A DNA stretch of 59,174 nt from Leifsonia sp. ku-ls (GCA_003367665.1 QKXI01000018.1:1-59174); one strand, 5' to 3'; positions 8,386-17,310 are shown, numbered from the stretch's first letter. Notes: a model not told the origin generated them from the sequence alone. Numbers and translations: made by a program.

Positions 8386-10525
8386 CCTGGCCGCCGGGGC
8401 CCTCGCCGTGGCGGCGCCGACTGCGGCGCCTGCGCAGGGGGAGACGCTCCCTAACGGAACGATCATCAAAATGTCGTCGGACGACGCTCGAGCGCAGTTC
8501 AACGCCCAGAATTACGACCTACCCGTCCACCCGGCACGCTGGAAGATGCTGTTCGTCGCCTTCACGGACGTGACGTACAAGAGGGACAATTTCCACGCGG
8601 TGATGGATGCCAACGGATTGACCTATTTCCGCAACACCGTCCAGAAGTTCGTCGACACTCTGAAAGGCGCCCGCGTCGCGGTGACGATCGAACCGACCAT
8701 CCAGGTGGTCACGAAGCCGATTGTCCTCGCCGCCGACTACGACGCCTATCCGACCGTGCCCTGGGCAAATGACACCGACCGGCTGCTCGGCTCAGAGGTG
8801 CTCGACTATCTTCCGCAGAAGCTCACCGTCGGGCAGTATGACTCGATCTTCGTATCTACCCAGGACTGGTCGATATCGCGCTATGGGGTGACCGTGCCAG
8901 GGCGTGGCAGCCCAGCGCTCTTCGGTGCGATGTTCTCCCACACGTCGATGCCGAAGGTATACGACACTTCCGACTATCCCAACTACAGCACCGATCCGAA
9001 TGCAAGGCTCGAGATGGGTTTGTGGGTCATGATGCATGAGTTCACGCACCAGGTAGGCACGATGATTCCCGAGGTGCCGGATCCGGACCAGCCAACGAGC
9101 TGGGGTTTCACCTACCAACAAGGGAACGACGACCTTACCTTCTACTTGCAGATCCTCACTGCAAAAGCAAAGCAATTGGGAACCTCCGTAAACAACTTCG
9201 GCATGTTTCCAAAGAGGTGGAGCGCTACCCCACGCTTCTACAGCAAGCCTGCGATGGCGACCCTGCACTACCAGGACACTGAGGGAAACAGCATCGCACC
9301 GGACGAGAACACCTACGGACCCGGCGGCGACCCCTACAGCTTCACCGCTCCGACCACCGCCGGCTACGGCAAGCCGACCCTGAAGGCCGGCAGCGACCCC
9401 GCCTCCGGCACCTTTGTGACCGGCACCCGCGCAAACGTCACCTTCGTCTACCCCCGCACCTCGGCCACCGTCGCGCTCACGTGGGCCGGCGGCAGCACGG
9501 CGAACAAGACGGAGGACGTGCAGCTGACACCGGGGACTGCCTACACCCGAGCATCCGGCGTGAGCTACACCTACACCGCCTCGGAGCCGCTGACGTCGTT
9601 CACGTACTCCGACGAGCTGACCGCGTCCAGCAACGTCGCCCGCCTCGACACGCTCGACGGCACCGCATTCACCTGGGACGCCTCCGGCAAGGCGACCGTG
9701 ACCAAGGACGGCGTTACCTACACGCTGGCGAAGAAGTCGTCCACCCGCGTCGAGGTCACCGCGAAGCCGGCGACCCCGACCACCGCGATCACCATGGCGC
9801 CGCTGGGCAACAAGGACAGCGGCAGCAACGCCAGCCTGACACGCGCCCTCGGACTGGTCGACGTCACGCCCCAGGCCACCGGGAAGCCTGCGGCGTTCAC
9901 CGCCCCGCGCGCCGAGACGAAGGTCACGTGGAAGGCGGCCACCCCGCCGACGCCGACTCCCACACCGACGCCGACCTCCACACCGAAACCGACGCCGACA
10001 CCCACGCCGACGCCGACTCCGACGTCCACGCCGAAACCGACACCGACGCCTGTCACGGTCACGTTGGCCAATGGTCAGATCACCGATCTCACGGAATCCC
10101 GGAGCTTCGCGCTCGGGGTGCCGGCATCGGCGGCCTACGACTACCGAGCCTCCGCCCCCGTGACCAAGTTCACCTACACCGACGTCCTCTGGGTGAATGA
10201 CCACGGCCAGCGCCTCGACTCCTTCAACGGCACAGCCGTCAAATGGAGCGCCACCAACACGGCCACCGTCATCATCGGCGGCAACACCTACGCCCTCGTC
10301 AGAAAGAGCACCACCGAAGTGCAGGTGACCATCACCCTCGCCACCCCGTCCACCACACTGCGTGCGGTCGGATTCGAGTACAGCAACGTCACCGGTTCCG
10401 CCCGGCTCAAGCGCGTGATCCAGATCACCGACGTCACACCCCAGTCCACCGGGACCTCGCAGAAAGTCACCGCTCCGCTGGTGAACAACGTGTACACCTG
10501 GGGCGACTACCCCAACGGCCGATAA
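8345..10525 (+). CDS. Secreted HExxH metalloprotease-like protein with MucBP and repeat modules (paralogue A)
   Basis: A 726-residue exported protein of unknown substrate. A signal peptide (MHVKRILAALTAGALAAGAL, then AVAAPTAAPAQ) is followed by a domain at residues about 35-300 holding H231-E-F-T-H235, the zinc-binding and catalytic pattern of metallopeptidases; a third zinc ligand is not obvious. Next comes a MucBP-like domain (about 304-375, ATLHYQDTEGNSIAPD), a first beta-rich module, a Thr-Pro/Lys-Pro linker (about 533-571) and a second copy of the module. No LPxTG anchor is seen. The peptidase domain is visibly less GC-rich than its surroundings. It is the upstream member of a tandem pair with 10879-12981. 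The ATG at 8345 follows AGAAGAG and starts the signal peptide. Matrix- or glycoprotein-binding is inferred from MucBP only. Confidence 0.85.
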   Translation: MHVKRILAALTAGALAAGALAVAAPTAAPAQGETLPNGTIIKMSSDDARAQFNAQNYDLPVHPARWKMLFVAFTDVTYKRDNFHAVMDANGLTYFRNTVQKFVDTLKGARVAVTIEPTIQVVTKPIVLAADYDAYPTVPWANDTDRLLGSEVLDYLPQKLTVGQYDSIFVSTQDWSISRYGVTVPGRGSPALFGAMFSHTSMPKVYDTSDYPNYSTDPNARLEMGLWVMMHEFTHQVGTMIPEVPDPDQPTSWGFTYQQGNDDLTFYLQILTAKAKQLGTSVNNFGMFPKRWSATPRFYSKPAMATLHYQDTEGNSIAPDENTYGPGGDPYSFTAPTTAGYGKPTLKAGSDPASGTFVTGTRANVTFVYPRTSATVALTWAGGSTANKTEDVQLTPGTAYTRASGVSYTYTASEPLTSFTYSDELTASSNVARLDTLDGTAFTWDASGKATVTKDGVTYTLAKKSSTRVEVTAKPATPTTAITMAPLGNKDSGSNASLTRALGLVDVTPQATGKPAAFTAPRAETKVTWKAATPPTPTPTPTPTSTPKPTPTPTPTPTPTSTPKPTPTPVTVTLANGQITDLTESRSFALGVPASAAYDYRASAPVTKFTYTDVLWVNDHGQRLDSFNGTAVKWSATNTATVIIGGNTYALVRKSTTEVQVTITLATPSTTLRAVGFEYSNVTGSARLKRVIQITDVTPQSTGTSQKVTAPLVNNVYTWGDYPNGR
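9941..10056 (+). repeat. Thr-Pro coding microsatellite in paralogue A
   Basis: An imperfect run of ACN-CCN codons encodes a Thr-Pro/Ser-Thr-Pro-Lys-Pro linker between the two C-terminal modules. Two longer units ending in TSTPKP are visible. Such tracts change length by slippage. Confidence 0.8.
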
Positions 10526-10544
10526 CCGGCACAGACAACCCGAA

Positions 10545-10578
10545 GGGGAGGGACACCACCACGGTGCCCCTCCCCTTT
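10545..10578. terminator. Rho-independent terminator after paralogue A
   Basis: GGGGAGGGACACC pairs with GGTGCCCCTCCCC around ACCAC, with one mismatch, followed by TTT. The homologous hairpin after paralogue B is perfect. It came with the duplicated unit. Confidence 0.75.
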
Positions 10579-10587
10579 CGACGCCCC

Positions 10588-10653
10588 GACCGCCTACTGG
10601 TGGAAGTACGGAATGATCAGGTACAGCCCGTACAGCACCGCCAGCCCGCACGC
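10588..10653 (-). pseudogene. Relic: 3' end of the downstream small membrane protein gene
   Basis: These 66 bases are identical to 13045-13110, which covers the stop codon and last 19 codons of the 110-aa membrane protein on the minus strand (ending LIIPYFHQ). The copy ends abruptly at 10653 where similarity to the permease gene begins. It has no start and cannot be expressed. Confidence 0.88.
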
Positions 10654-10654
10654 T

Positions 10655-10767
10655 GGCGACGGCGCATCGTCGGCATTGACGACATGACGCGCGACTTTGA
10701 CCAATTGGCGTTAGACGGCATCGCCCCGGCGCGATTGCGCGGGTGCGCGGGACGGACTGAGGCGCGG
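10655..10767 (+). pseudogene. Relic: decayed 3' end of the uracil/xanthine permease gene
   Basis: This stretch aligns with about 8098-8241. In the best part it reads IVGIDDMTRDFDQLALDGIA against IIGIGDFTLNLGQLTFNGIA of the permease, 10 of 20 identical. A deletion of about 37 nt follows, then GCGCGGGTGCGCGGGACGG matches the last codons exactly, and a short insertion precedes the shared TAAGTAATACCGG. It is not translatable as a protein. Confidence 0.85.
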
Positions 10768-10778
10768 GCGCGTAAGTA

Positions 10779-10788
10779 ATACCGGTAT
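10779..10788. promoter_or_regulatory. Palindrome ATACCGGTAT, copy 2
   Basis: Second copy of the 10-bp palindrome, again 91 nt from the start codon of the metalloprotease-like gene that follows. Confidence 0.4.
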
Positions 10789-10822
10789 CTCGGTTCCGCG
10801 GCGTCATTCCGCGCGGGTCACC

Positions 10823-10919
10823 GCGTCGTAGTGGGTGGATCGGACTTCGTTCCACACACCGACGACAGAAGAGTCGAGATGCACGTAAAACGAATACTCG
10901 CCGCGCTGACCGCCGGCGC
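10823..10919 (+). repeat. Leader repeat, copy 2
   Basis: Identical over 97 bases to 8289-8385; carries the ribosome site AGAAGAG and the first codons of paralogue B. Confidence 0.9.
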
Positions 10920-12981
10920 TCTGGCCGCCGGCGCCCTCGCCGTGGCCGCGCCGACTGCGACGCCTGCGCAGGCGGAGTCGCTCAGCCCCGACGCGATCAT
11001 GAAAATGGCCGGCGACGAGGCCATGAAGCAGTACGTCAACCAGGACTACTCGCTGCCCATGCAGAAGCCAGTCCGCAAAATCCTGTTCCTGGGCTTGACG
11101 GACGTCACGGGGAAGGACGGGATTCGGCGCACTATGCCTCCCGACTACCGCACCTGGTCGAAGAACATCGTCGGCCAATTCGAGAGTCTGATCGAGTCCG
11201 CGGCACCGGTCGACATCGTCACAACCCTGAAGTTCGACGACGAGCCGATCAAGCTTCAGACAGACGACTATAGACTTCTCGAGGACGACACGATCAAGGC
11301 GATGACTCGCGCCTCCGCGGTGGCTGAATACGACTCGATCATGACGTTCTACGACGAGAACGCGGGCGGCGGCACCAGAGTGACGCCGTATAGCGACGAG
11401 TGGTCGCGCGGTGCCAGTTACAGCTACTTCTCTATGCGCACCGACGACACGTCGACGTACCCCAAGCCGGACCATCCGGTCCAATACTCGACCGATGTGG
11501 CGCTCCACGAGTATGGGCATACGCTCGAGTCCAATGGGTTCGGTTACCCGTATCCGTGGGTCCACGACATAGACCTGTATCCGCAGTTTCCACGCGATTC
11601 CGACTGGAGACGATCGAAGTACTATCTGGCGTCAATGACCGGAAAGGTACCCTCAGGCGGCAAGAACATCGGGTTCTTCCCCAAGATGTGGGTGACCGGC
11701 CCCCGCTTCATGCACCGCCCGGCCATGGCCACCGTGCACTACCAGGACGACCTCGGCAAGACCATCGCACCCGACGCGAACGTCTTCGGCCCCGGCGGCG
11801 ACAAATACGACCTCCCGACGCCCGGAAACATCGCCGGCTACGGCAAGCCGACCCTGAAGTCGGGTAGCGCCCCAGCATCCGGCACCTTCACGACAGGCAC
11901 ACGCGCCGACATCACCTACGTCTACCCGCGCAACACGGTCACCCTCACGTTCAAGGACGGTCGGGCCACCGACCTCAACGACACGCGTAACTATGCGCCC
12001 GGCACCGCACCCGGATCGTTGTACGACTACACAGCCCCTGCTCCAGTGACGAAGTTCACCTACACCGACACGGTGACCGCCAACGCCGGGGCCAAGCCCT
12101 GCGACTACCTGAACGGGACGAAGGTGACCTGGAGCGCATCCGGCACCGCGCAGGTCACGATCGGCGACAACACGTACGCGCTGGTGAAGAAGAGCAGCAC
12201 CCAGGTGGAGGTGACCGCCACCCTGGCCGCCCCCTCGACGGCACTGCGGGCGCCTGGGATGAACTACCTCAACGACACACCCACCGCCCGCATGACCCGG
12301 GTCCTGCAGATCACCAGCGTCACCCCGAACGGCGGCAGCGCGACCGATGCCAAGGCTCCCCGCGCCATCACCGAATACAGCTGGGTCCCAACCACGCCAA
12401 CCCCCACCCCGACACCGACCCCGACCCCGACACCGACACCGACCCCGACTCCGACCCCGGTGAAGGTCACCTTCCAGGACGGCCAGACCGCCGACCGCAC
12501 CATCACCCAGAACTACCCGCTCGGCTACGCCCCGTCCGGCACGTTCGACTACACCGCCTCCACACCGGTCAGCGCCTTCACCTACACCGAGACGCTCACG
12601 GCCAACGTCGGGGCAAAGCGTCTGGACTCCCTCAACGGAAAACCCATCGCCTGGGACGCGTCCGGCACCGCCAAGGTGACCATCGGCGCCAACACCTACG
12701 CGCTGGTGAAGAAGAGCAGCACCCAGGTGCAGATCACCGTCACCCTCGGAACCCCCGCGGCGACCTTCGGCGTCCTCGCTTTCAACTACCTCAACGACAA
12801 CAGCGCCTCCGCCCGCATCACCCGGGTCCTGCAGATCACCAGCGTCACCCCCAAGGGCGGCACCGCCACCGATCCCAAGGCACCCCGGGCCACCACCGAA
12901 TACAGCTGGGGCAGCACCACACCGGCACCCACGCCGAGCCTGACGCCGATGCCTGTCGCCGTCACCCCGGCCAACGGATAA
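10879..12981 (+). CDS. Secreted HExxH metalloprotease-like protein with MucBP and repeat modules (paralogue B)
   Basis: A 700-residue sister of paralogue A with the same order of parts: nearly identical signal peptide, peptidase-like domain with H210-E-Y-G-H214 (a cleaner HEYGH zinc site, with further His/Asp in PWVHDIDLYP downstream as possible third ligand), MucBP-like domain (about 282-352), module, Thr-Pro linker (about 505-528), module. The C-terminal modules share phrases such as FTYTD, NTYALVKKSS and RVLQITSVTP with A and with each other. The peptidase domains of A and B are strongly diverged although leader, signal peptide and terminator are nearly the same. No wall anchor is visible, so it may be released. 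Function is inferred only from domains. Confidence 0.85.
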   Translation: MHVKRILAALTAGALAAGALAVAAPTATPAQAESLSPDAIMKMAGDEAMKQYVNQDYSLPMQKPVRKILFLGLTDVTGKDGIRRTMPPDYRTWSKNIVGQFESLIESAAPVDIVTTLKFDDEPIKLQTDDYRLLEDDTIKAMTRASAVAEYDSIMTFYDENAGGGTRVTPYSDEWSRGASYSYFSMRTDDTSTYPKPDHPVQYSTDVALHEYGHTLESNGFGYPYPWVHDIDLYPQFPRDSDWRRSKYYLASMTGKVPSGGKNIGFFPKMWVTGPRFMHRPAMATVHYQDDLGKTIAPDANVFGPGGDKYDLPTPGNIAGYGKPTLKSGSAPASGTFTTGTRADITYVYPRNTVTLTFKDGRATDLNDTRNYAPGTAPGSLYDYTAPAPVTKFTYTDTVTANAGAKPCDYLNGTKVTWSASGTAQVTIGDNTYALVKKSSTQVEVTATLAAPSTALRAPGMNYLNDTPTARMTRVLQITSVTPNGGSATDAKAPRAITEYSWVPTTPTPTPTPTPTPTPTPTPTPTPVKVTFQDGQTADRTITQNYPLGYAPSGTFDYTASTPVSAFTYTETLTANVGAKRLDSLNGKPIAWDASGTAKVTIGANTYALVKKSSTQVQITVTLGTPAATFGVLAFNYLNDNSASARITRVLQITSVTPKGGTATDPKAPRATTEYSWGSTTPAPTPSLTPMPVAVTPANG
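12391..12464 (+). repeat. Thr-Pro coding microsatellite in paralogue B
   Basis: About 12 consecutive Thr-Pro dipeptides in ACN-CCN codons join the two C-terminal modules. It is shorter and purer than the tract in paralogue A, which suggests independent slippage. Confidence 0.8.
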
Positions 12982-13001
12982 CCGGCACAACCAAACCCAC
13001 A

Positions 13002-13035
13002 GGGGAGGGACACCGCCACGGTGTCCCTCCCCTTT
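13002..13035. terminator. Bidirectional terminator between paralogue B and the small membrane gene
   Basis: GGGGAGGGACACC and GGTGTCCCTCCCC form a perfect 13-bp stem around GCCAC, followed by TTT. It lies between convergent genes and can serve both. Confidence 0.8.
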
Positions 13036-13050
13036 CGTCGCTCCGACCGC

Positions 13051-13383
13051 CTACTGGTGGAAGTACGGAATGATCAGGTACAGCCCGTACAGCACCGCCA
13101 GCCCGCACGCCGTGAAGCACGCGTACGCTCCGGTCAGCGCCAGCCGCTTCTGGCCCGCGGTGAGCGGGTTCTTGCGCTGCGCCTTCTCGGCCTTCCGCTG
13201 CAGCTTGGCCGCCTTCTCGGGCGTCAGGACCGTGATCGCGTCGGTGAACTCCACCGGCTCGACGAACAGGGCGCGGCCCGCGACGGCGAGCAGGCGCGTG
13301 CCCAGGGCGTAGAAGGCGACGACGACGCAGGAGCCCAGCAGGGCCGCCGCGAAGACGAGGACGAACGCTCCCCAGTCGATCAT
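13051..13383 (-). CDS. Small two-TM membrane protein partnered with pit (110 aa)
   Basis: A 110-residue protein with an N-terminal membrane segment (AFVLVFAAALLGSCVVVAFY), a basic amphipathic middle (EKAAKLQRKAEKAQRKNP) and a second membrane segment at the C terminus (CGLAVLYGLYLIIPY). Its ATG overlaps the pit stop codon as ATGA, so it is translationally coupled to the phosphate transporter; a role as accessory subunit is inferred from this coupling. Its last 19 codons and stop are duplicated at 10588-10653. Confidence 0.85.
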   Translation of the reverse strand: MIDWGAFVLVFAAALLGSCVVVAFYALGTRLLAVAGRALFVEPVEFTDAITVLTPEKAAKLQRKAEKAQRKNPLTAGQKRLALTGAYACFTACGLAVLYGLYLIIPYFHQ

Positions 13384-14591
13384 GCCGACCTCCTCGGCCG
13401 CTCGCGCTTGAGCGGCTTCACCTTCTTGATCTTGACCGCCTTGCCGGACTGGGCGACCTCGCTCTTGCCCTGCAGCGGCACCGGCTTGACGGCGTTCTCG
13501 CTGCTGACCCGATTGCGGCGGGCGCGCCAGAAGATGTAGATGACGACGGCCGTTCCCACCACCGTGTCGATGATGACGCCGACCGGGCCGAGGTTCGCGA
13601 GCAGACCCGCCGCCGCTCCGACAATCGCGGCCGACGGGAGGGTGAGCAGCCAGCCGACCGCGATGCGGCCCGCCGTGCCCCAGCGCACCGAGGAGCCGCG
13701 GCGGCCGAGGCCGGAGCCGATCACCGAGCCGGACGCGACCTGCGTCGTGGAGAGCGCGAAGCCGAGGTGGCTGGAGGCGAGGATGGTGGCCGCCGTGCTC
13801 GTCTCGGCCGCGAAGCCCTGCGCCGGCTTGACCTCGGTGAGGCCGCGGCCGAGGGTGCGGATGATGCGCCAGCCGCCCGAGTAGGTGCCGAGCGCGATGG
13901 CGAGGGCGCAGGCCACGACGACCCAGATCTCGGGCCCGGAGCCGAGCGTCTGGTAGCCGGCGGAGATGAGCGTCAGGGTGATGACGCCCATGGTCTTCTG
14001 CGCGTCGTTGGTGCCGTGCGACAGGGCGACGAGCGACGAGGAGAAGATCTGGCCGTAGCGGAACCCGCCTCGGCCGTCGGGCCGGCCGTCGTAGCGGCGC
14101 GTGATCCAGTACGCGAGCTTCGTCGCACTCCAGGCGACCACCCCCGCCGTGAACGGCGCGATCAGCGCGGGCAGCACGACCTTGTCGAGCACGACGACGA
14201 AGTCGATGGACTGCAGCCCCGCCCCCACGATCGCGGCGCCGATCAGTCCGCCGAAGAGCGCGTGGCTGGACGACGAGGGCAGGCCGAACAGCCAGGTCAC
14301 CATGTTCCAGACGATCGCGCCGACCAGTCCGGCGAAGATGAGCACCGGCGTGATCTGCACGCCGCCGTCGCCCTCCCGGATGATGCCGCCCGAGATCGTC
14401 TTGGCGACCTCGGTGGAGAGAAAGGCGCCGATCAGGTTGAGCACGGCGGCGAGCGCCACCGCCACCTTCGGTCGCATGGCACCGGTCGCGATGGGCGTCG
14501 CCATCGCGTTGGCGGTGTCGTGGAAGCCGTTCGTGAAGTCGAAGAAGAGGGCCAGCAGAATGACCAGCACGACGATGAGGGGGAGGTCCAC
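13380..14591 (-). CDS. pit: Low-affinity inorganic phosphate transporter, PiT family
   Basis: A 403-residue membrane protein importing phosphate with a cation. The PiT signature is present twice: FTNGFHDTANAMAT at residues about 18-31 and ALSHGTNDAQKTMG in the second half. Around ten hydrophobic segments are visible. The C-terminal tail is basic (KIKKVKPLKRERPRR). The GTG at 14591 has GAGAAAG upstream. It forms an operon with the small membrane protein that follows. No obvious PhoP box was found in the 130-nt upstream gap. Confidence 0.94.
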   Translation of the reverse strand: MDLPLIVVLVILLALFFDFTNGFHDTANAMATPIATGAMRPKVAVALAAVLNLIGAFLSTEVAKTISGGIIREGDGGVQITPVLIFAGLVGAIVWNMVTWLFGLPSSSSHALFGGLIGAAIVGAGLQSIDFVVVLDKVVLPALIAPFTAGVVAWSATKLAYWITRRYDGRPDGRGGFRYGQIFSSSLVALSHGTNDAQKTMGVITLTLISAGYQTLGSGPEIWVVVACALAIALGTYSGGWRIIRTLGRGLTEVKPAQGFAAETSTAATILASSHLGFALSTTQVASGSVIGSGLGRRGSSVRWGTAGRIAVGWLLTLPSAAIVGAAAGLLANLGPVGVIIDTVVGTAVVIYIFWRARRNRVSSENAVKPVPLQGKSEVAQSGKAVKIKKVKPLKRERPRRSA

Positions 14592-14721
14592 CGTTTGCTT
14601 TCTCGTGTCGTCGGATGCGTCCCTCCCGACTCAAGACGTCATCGGAAGTTCATGCAAGGGACCTGGCGCTGTTAGGACACCGTGACGATACTCACACGGC
14701 GCCCGCGCGCGGTCAAACTCG

Positions 14722-17310
14722 TCAGAGCCGCCCGACGCCGGTGACCCGGATGACGGCGACCCCTTCGCGGGCCGAGTCCTCCAGGAGGACGTCGGCGGTG
14801 ATCCCCCAGTCGTGGTCGCCTGCCGGGTCGGCGATGATCTGCCGGACCCGCCAGAGGCCCTCCTCGCCGTCCGGCTTCTCGTCGACGAGGATCATCGACG
14901 CGGACCGCGCCGAGGCGTCGGTGAGGATCTCGTCGTGCTCCGCGTAGTAGCCCTCCAGCGCCGCATCCCACTGCGCCTCGGTGAACGGCGCGGCCCCTCC
15001 GGCGAGCGCCGCGGCCTCGGCCTCCAGCACGCCGAGGTCGCGGACGCGGTCGAGCGCGGCCAGCTGGACGCGGCGGAACAGCTCGTTGCGCACGAGCACG
15101 AAGAAGGCGCGCCGGTTGGTGGTGACGTTCCTCGGCGCGGGCGGCGCGAGCTCGGCCGACTCGGCGGCGTGCTTGGCCGCGTCGGGGTGGACGAGCTCCT
15201 CCCACTCGTCGAGCAGGCTCGAGTCGACCTGGCGCACCAGCTCCCCCAGCCACTCGACGATGTCGCGCAGCTCCTCCGTGCGGGCCTCCAGCGGCACGGT
15301 CTGGTTGAGGGCGCGGTAGGCGTCCGACAGGTAGCGCAGCACGACGCCCTCGGAGCGGGCGAGCTTGTAGAACGCGATGAACTCGCCGAAGGTCATCGCG
15401 CGCTCGTACAGGTCGCGCACCACCGACTTGGGGCTGAGCTCGAAGTCGGCGACCCACGGCTGGCTTGAGGCGTAGGTGGCGAACGCCTCGTGCAGCAGCA
15501 CGTCGTGGGGCTTGGGATGCGTGACCTCCTCGAGCGCCTCCATCCGCTCCTCGTACTCGACGCCCTCGGCCTTCATCGCCGCGACGGCCTCGCCGCGGGC
15601 GTGGAACTGCTGCGCCGAGAGCACGGGACGCGGATCGTCGAGGGTCGCCTCGACCACCGAGACGATGTCGAGCGGGTACACGGGCGACTCCGGGTCGAAC
15701 AGCTCGAAGGCCGCGAGCGCGAACGGCGACAGCGGCTGGTTGAGCGCGAAGTTGGGCTGCAGGTCGACGGTGAGGCGGACCTCCACCTCGTCGCCCGTGC
15801 GCACGGCCTCGACGACGCCGGCGGTCAGCAGCGACCGGTACAGCTCGATGGCGCGCCGGGCGAGCGCCAGCTGCCGCTTCCACGACTCGTGGTTGTCGAA
15901 GACGAGGTCGCGCACGTGCCGGTACACGTCGCCGCCGCGGCCGATCACGTTGATGAGCATGGCGCTGGTGATCTGCATCGACGAGGTGAGCGTCTCCGGC
16001 TCCGCCTCGATCAGCTTTCGGAACGACGGCTCGCCCCACGACACGAAGCCCTCCGGCGCCTTCTTGCGCACGATCTTGCGCCGCTTCTTCGGGTCGTCGC
16101 CCGCCTTCTCGAGCGCCTTGAGGTTCTCGGACTCGTGCTCCGGGGCCTGTGCGACCACCGTTCCCGCGGTGTCGTAGCCCGCCCGGCCCGCGCGTCCGGC
16201 GATCTGGTGGAACTCGCGCGCGTTCAGCTGCCGCATCCTGGTGCCGTCGAACTTGGTGAGCGCGGTCAGCAGCACGGTGCGGATCGGGACGTTGATGCCG
16301 ACGCCGAGCGTGTCGGTGCCGCAGATGACGCGGAGCATCCCGCGCTGCGCCAACTGCTCGACCAGCCGCCGGTACTTCGGCAGCATCCCGGCGTGGTGCA
16401 CGCCGATGCCCTGCCGCAACAGGCGCGACAGCGTCTTGCCGAAGCTCGTCGTGAAGCGGAACTCCCCGATCAGCTCCGCGACCTGCTCGCGCTGCTCCCG
16501 GCTCGCGATCTTGGCGCTGGAGAGCGACTGGGCCCGCTCCAGCGCCGCCAGCTGCGAGAAGTGCACGACGTAGATCGGCGCCTGCCCGGTGTGCAGCAGC
16601 TCCTCGATCGTCTCGTGCACCGGCGTGACCTCGTAGTAGTAGTGCAGCGGCACCGGCCGCTCCACACCTGTGACCGTCGCGGTGGGACGGTCGGTGCGGC
16701 GCTCCAGGTCGGCCGCGAGCGCGGTGACGTCGCCGAGGGTGGCCGACATGAGCACGAACTGGGTGTGCGGGAGGGTGAGCAGCGGCACCTGCCAGGCCCA
16801 GCCGCGGTCGGGGTCCGAGTAGAAGTGGAACTCGTCCATGACCACTTGGCCGACCGGCGTCTCGTCGCCGTGCCGCAGCGCGAGGTTGGCGAGGATCTCG
16901 GCGGTCGCGCAGACGATGGGCGCGTCGGCGTTCACGGCGGAGTCTCCCGTGGTCATGCCGACGTTCTCTGGCCCGAAGATGTCGACGAGGGAGAAGAACT
17001 TCTCCGACACGAGCGCCTTGATCGGCGCGGTGTAGTACGTCCGCTCGCCGCGGGCGAGGGCGGCGAAGTGCGCGCCGACGGCGACGAGCGACTTGCCCGT
17101 GCCGGTGGGCGTGCTCAGGATGAGGTTGGCGCCGCCGACCACCTCGATCACGGACTCGTCCTGCGCCGGATAGAGCCGGATGCCGCCGGCCTCGACCCAC
17201 GCCACGAACGTGTCGTAGACCGCGTCCTCGCTCACCGAGCCGGGCCCGGACCAGCCGGGGATGTCCTCGACGCGCAGGCGGCGGATGGTGGGCGGGGCGG
17301 CGTCGGACAT
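14722..17310 (-). CDS. Superfamily II Ski2-like helicase with DUF3516 C terminus
   Basis: A cytoplasmic ATP-dependent helicase, probably acting on RNA, of 862 residues. Visible motifs: Walker A STPTGTGKS, DEFH in VVMDEFHFYSDPDRG (motif II), SATLGD (motif III) and QIAGRAGRAGYD (motif VI). The second half matches the actinobacterial DUF3516 extension of DEAD/DEAH helicases. The ATG at 17310 is chosen; a GTG six codons upstream is possible and neither has a strong ribosome site. It is transcribed away from the molybdoenzyme gene across a 62-nt gap. RNA as substrate is inferred from the Ski2-like family. Confidence 0.9.
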   Translation of the reverse strand: MSDAAPPTIRRLRVEDIPGWSGPGSVSEDAVYDTFVAWVEAGGIRLYPAQDESVIEVVGGANLILSTPTGTGKSLVAVGAHFAALARGERTYYTAPIKALVSEKFFSLVDIFGPENVGMTTGDSAVNADAPIVCATAEILANLALRHGDETPVGQVVMDEFHFYSDPDRGWAWQVPLLTLPHTQFVLMSATLGDVTALAADLERRTDRPTATVTGVERPVPLHYYYEVTPVHETIEELLHTGQAPIYVVHFSQLAALERAQSLSSAKIASREQREQVAELIGEFRFTTSFGKTLSRLLRQGIGVHHAGMLPKYRRLVEQLAQRGMLRVICGTDTLGVGINVPIRTVLLTALTKFDGTRMRQLNAREFHQIAGRAGRAGYDTAGTVVAQAPEHESENLKALEKAGDDPKKRRKIVRKKAPEGFVSWGEPSFRKLIEAEPETLTSSMQITSAMLINVIGRGGDVYRHVRDLVFDNHESWKRQLALARRAIELYRSLLTAGVVEAVRTGDEVEVRLTVDLQPNFALNQPLSPFALAAFELFDPESPVYPLDIVSVVEATLDDPRPVLSAQQFHARGEAVAAMKAEGVEYEERMEALEEVTHPKPHDVLLHEAFATYASSQPWVADFELSPKSVVRDLYERAMTFGEFIAFYKLARSEGVVLRYLSDAYRALNQTVPLEARTEELRDIVEWLGELVRQVDSSLLDEWEELVHPDAAKHAAESAELAPPAPRNVTTNRRAFFVLVRNELFRRVQLAALDRVRDLGVLEAEAAALAGGAAPFTEAQWDAALEGYYAEHDEILTDASARSASMILVDEKPDGEEGLWRVRQIIADPAGDHDWGITADVLLEDSAREGVAVIRVTGVGRL

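Larger units (their letters stand above)
10526..10878. other. Duplication scar between the two secreted metalloprotease genes
   Basis: This 353-bp stretch has no intact gene. In order it holds the paralogue A terminator, a 66-bp copy of the 3' end of the downstream small membrane gene, a decayed copy of the 3' end of the upstream permease gene, the ATACCGGTAT palindrome and the duplicated leader of paralogue B. The order is what tandem duplication of a unit spanning both neighbours' ends leaves behind. Confidence 0.85.

Noticed and set aside
10588-10878. A small gene in the scar between the metalloproteases (for example the frame 10243-10779)
   Set aside because: The frames there run across the 3' end of paralogue A and the relics and have no start signals; the content is explained by duplication.
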